In this document: piece by piece, positions 6,298 through 7,821 of the stretch | Layout of the letters: each line of letters starts with the position of its first letter | Numbering within the stretch: the first letter of the stretch is position 1 | From: JACDBD01 sp050743385 | Lineage (GTDB): Bacteria > Actinomycetota > Acidimicrobiia > IMCC26256 > JACDBD01 | Length of the DNA stretch: 7,821 nt | Assembly (NCBI GenBank): GCA_050743385.1 | Contig: JBOGFJ010000185.1 | Span: 1-7,821, forward strand | Direction: 5' to 3' | Position numbers and translations under genes: made by a program | The notes under the pieces: model-generated | The model's input: the letters and a program-made list of their open reading frames with translations, nothing else | Told to the model about the DNA's origin: nothing | The model's database searches: none

Positions 6298-7227
6298 TCA
6301 GTAGTTGGCGGGCAGCACCCGCTCGAGGAAGAAGTAGAAGACGAAGAGCACCACCACGAACGGGATCGCGCCCGCGATCCACGTCGTCCAGCGGCTGTAG
6401 CGATGGAACACGAGCCACCACAGAAGCCCCACGGCGGCGACGACCAGACCCCACAGCACGGTCGCCGTTCGCGACGTGTGCTCACCGGAGAGCCCGGCGT
6501 CGATGCTCACGATGTTGCGGGTCTCGGGGGGCGGCGCCTGCGGCTGGGGTTGGTTGGCGCGCACGTCGTACTCCGCCTGCACGATCAGTCGCTGGCGCGC
6601 CGAGTACTTCGGGTTGCAGGTCGTGAGCGTGAGCGTGGCCTCGGTGGGCGTATCGGTGAGCACAGCGGTATCGCTCGGGTCGACGACGAACACGCCGTCC
6701 TGCTCACCATCACCGTCCTCGTCGCCACGAACGACGTAGTCGAACGTGCCCGACAGCGTCTCGACCTGGATGAGGTCGCCGGGGATGAGCTGGTCGAGGT
6801 CGGCGAAGGGGGCCCCGTAGGTGGTGCGGTGACCGGCGATGGCGGCGTTGCCGATCTGCCCCGGCAGCGAGGTGCCGGCGTAGTGCCCCGGGCCCTTGCG
6901 CAGATCGGCGGTGGTGGTGCCCTCGACCACCACCTTGTCGACGCCGATCTTCGGGATCCTGATGATGGCGACGGGCTCGCCGGTGGCGGGGATCGGGGCG
7001 GGTGGTGGCGCGGTCGTGGTCGTCGTCGTCGTGCTGACCGTCGGGTCGTCGCTCGTCGACGACGTCTCCGGCTCCGACCCGAGCTGGCTCTCGAAGTCGC
7101 GGCGGAGGTCGTCCTGGGCCCGGGCCTCGAGGATGTTGGTGCCCCAGAGCTCGTAGGCGACGAACAAGAGGATGAGGACGCCGGCCGTGACGAACACACG
7201 GCCGACTCCCCCGACGACGCGGCGCAT
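6298..7227 (-). CDS. Class E-type sortase with N-terminal anchor and C-terminal membrane hairpin, 309 aa
   Basis: This is a membrane-anchored transpeptidase that would cleave an LAxTG/LPxTG-type sorting signal and attach proteins to the cell surface. An N-terminal helix (about 10-26) is followed by an acidic/Ser-Thr linker with seven consecutive Thr (66-72) and a Pro-rich stretch. The catalytic domain (about 85-220) has IPKIGVDKVVVEGTTTADL at 91-109, GPGHYAGTSLPGQIGNAAIAGHRTTYG at 112-138 with catalytic His133, and TLTTCNPKYSARQRLIV at 200-216 with Cys204 and Arg213. TLTTCNPxxSAxxRLIV resembles class E sortases. Two hydrophobic helices at the C-terminus (about 257-275, 283-301) are unusual for class E. 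The ATG at 7225-7227 was chosen because the anchor begins just after it. The frame could extend to 7548, but that part overlaps the ABC gene and looks non-coding. No substrate with a sorting signal is in the window. Confidence 0.88.
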   Translation of the reverse strand: MRRVVGGVGRVFVTAGVLILLFVAYELWGTNILEARAQDDLRRDFESQLGSEPETSSTSDDPTVSTTTTTTTAPPPAPIPATGEPVAIIRIPKIGVDKVVVEGTTTADLRKGPGHYAGTSLPGQIGNAAIAGHRTTYGAPFADLDQLIPGDLIQVETLSGTFDYVVRGDEDGDGEQDGVFVVDPSDTAVLTDTPTEATLTLTTCNPKYSARQRLIVQAEYDVRANQPQPQAPPPETRNIVSIDAGLSGEHTSRTATVLWGLVVAAVGLLWWLVFHRYSRWTTWIAGAIPFVVVLFVFYFFLERVLPANY

Positions 7228-7234
7228 CCGCAGC

Positions 7235-7240
7235 AGGCTA
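7235..7240 (-). promoter_or_regulatory. Candidate -10 box for a leaderless sortase transcript
   Basis: On the minus strand TAGCCT (TANNNT form) lies exactly 7 nt before the sortase ATG, which has no Shine-Dalgarno sequence. This spacing places the transcription start at or within a base of the start codon, as in leaderless actinobacterial genes. No convincing -35 was found. Confidence 0.35.
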
Positions 7241-7279
7241 GGCGAGGATGCCCGGCAGACCCCCTCACGCGGCGAGCGT

Positions 7280-7310
7280 TTCGACCACCTGACCTGGCCC
7301 TTCGTACACT
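7280..7310 (+). promoter_or_regulatory. Candidate promoter of the ABC ATPase gene
   Basis: TACACT at 7305-7310 has a good -10 form. A weak -35-like TCGACC (7281-7286, one base into TTTCGACC) sits 18 nt upstream. The box precedes the GTG start at 7343 by 32 nt, leaving room for the Shine-Dalgarno sequence. It is supported only by sequence form and location in the divergent intergenic space. Confidence 0.3.
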
Positions 7311-7333
7311 CGCGACGCTCGATCTCCGGGTCC

Positions 7334-7338
7334 GGAGG
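7334..7338 (+). promoter_or_regulatory. Shine-Dalgarno sequence of the ABC ATPase gene
   Basis: GGAGG lies 4 nt before the GTG at 7343 and decides that start in a frame that has other GTG codons, for example at 7373. Confidence 0.6.
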
Positions 7339-7342
7339 CTCC

Positions 7343-7821
7343 GTGTCCCTCGCCGTCCGCCTGCGCTCCGCCGTGTGCCTGCTGGGCCGATATCCCGCCC
7401 TCGCCGGGGCCGATCTCGACGTTCGCGACGGTGAGATCGTGCTGCTCTCGGGCGCGAACGGCGCCGGGAAGACGACCCTTCTCCGGGTGATCGCCGGGCT
7501 GGCGCCGCTGTACTCGGGGACCGGTGAGGTGCTCGGCCACGATCTCACGCGGGATCGTCGGAGCGCGCGCCCGGCGCTTGCCCTCGTCGGGCACGAGACC
7601 TTCTGTTACGACGACCTCACCGTGCGCGAGAACCTGCGGTTCGCGTCCCGTGCCGCCGGACGACCGGTCGTGGCGGGCGACGTTGCCATCGAGCGCGTCG
7701 GGCTGACCCGGCAGAGCGGCGTGACCCACGGCCGCCTCTCGGCCGGCCAGCGGCGGCGCCTGGCTCTGGCGGTGGCGCTGGCGCGCGAACCCCGCCTCCT
7801 CCTGCTCGACGAGCCCCACGC
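7343..7821 (+). CDS. ccmA: ABC transporter ATP-binding protein, CcmA-like heme exporter subunit (partial, runs off right edge)
   Basis: This open frame starts at GTG 7343 and continues past the window end, giving the first 159 residues. Walker A is GANGAGKTT at 37-45, the signature motif is LSAGQ at 132-136, and Walker B runs into LDEP with Asp156 and Glu157, so it is an intact ABC ATPase as far as seen. GRYPALAGADLDVRDGE near 15-31, GEVLGHDLTRDRRSAR near 61-76, and a Q-loop region reading GHETFCYDDLTVRENLRF (83-100) match CcmA-type proteins, whose Q-loop has GHxxxxYxxLTxxEN instead of the usual Gln-led form. CcmA with CcmB and CcmC serves cytochrome c maturation. If this is right, a ccmB-like permease gene should follow just outside the window. 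A general ABC-2 type ATPase is the alternative. The start is fixed by GGAGG 4 nt upstream. It is divergent from the sortase gene. Confidence 0.75.
   Translation, partial: MSLAVRLRSAVCLLGRYPALAGADLDVRDGEIVLLSGANGAGKTTLLRVIAGLAPLYSGTGEVLGHDLTRDRRSARPALALVGHETFCYDDLTVRENLRFASRAAGRPVVAGDVAIERVGLTRQSGVTHGRLSAGQRRRLALAVALAREPRLLLLDEPH

Noticed and set aside
6178..7434. 418-aa plus-strand open frame antisense to the sortase
   Set aside because: Repetitive Gly/Arg/Val/Asp composition produced by reading the sortase gene backwards; it also overlaps the real ABC gene in another frame.
7228..7548. N-terminal extension of the sortase frame to 7548
   Set aside because: It would overlap the divergent ABC ATPase by about 200 bases and encodes a Ser/Arg/Pro-rich sequence before the true membrane anchor.
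7265..7819. 184-aa minus-strand open frame antisense to the ABC ATPase
   Set aside because: Walker A, signature and Walker B motifs are all on the plus strand; the reverse frame has none.

Overview
The window looks like high-GC actinobacterial chromosome. The evidence is a strong G/C bias at third codon positions, GTG and TTG starts, several starts without a Shine-Dalgarno sequence but with a TANNNT box 6-7 nt upstream (the leaderless pattern common in actinobacteria), a class E-type sortase, and a CcmA-like ATPase of the kind seen in actinobacterial heme-exporter operons. Acidimicrobiia or a relative would fit, but this is inference. No tRNA, rRNA, CRISPR array, insertion sequence or integrase was seen, and no stretch over 300 bases lacks a gene.

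Layout. (1) 1-60 is the C-terminal tail of a gene entering from the left, probably an enoyl-CoA hydratase. (2) 118-699 (+) is a four-helix DUF2231 membrane protein with a strong ribosome binding site. Its stop lies one base from the stop of the convergent next gene. (3) 701-1882 (-) is a GT-B glycosyltransferase of the TuaH-like GT4 type. (4) 1883-1979 is a divergent promoter region with a short inverted repeat. (5) About 1980-3695, 3718-4590 and about 4599-6275 (+) form a tight three-gene run: a tandem-domain GT2 protein, a PAPS-dependent sulfotransferase, and a GT2-like/SAM-methyltransferase fusion. (6) 6298-7227 (-) is a class E-type sortase with two extra C-terminal membrane helices, convergent with the run and separated from it by a GC-rich hairpin. 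(7) 7343 to the right edge (+) is the N-terminal part of a CcmA-like ABC ATPase, divergent from the sortase.

How they fit together. Genes at 701-6275 read as one surface-glycan decoration locus: a GT-B transferase, GT2 transferases, a sulfotransferase and a methyltransferase. This suggests a sulfated and methylated glycan or glycolipid. The most unusual signal is that the second GT2 domain of the 1980-3695 protein and the first domain of the 4599-6275 protein look like paralogs, share a C-terminal extension, and both lack the DxD metal/nucleotide-sugar motif. The first GT2 domain of the 1980-3695 protein keeps a DAD motif. This points to a repeatedly used GT2-fold module that is either non-catalytic or works differently. 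The sortase and ABC gene appear to belong to separate transcription units.
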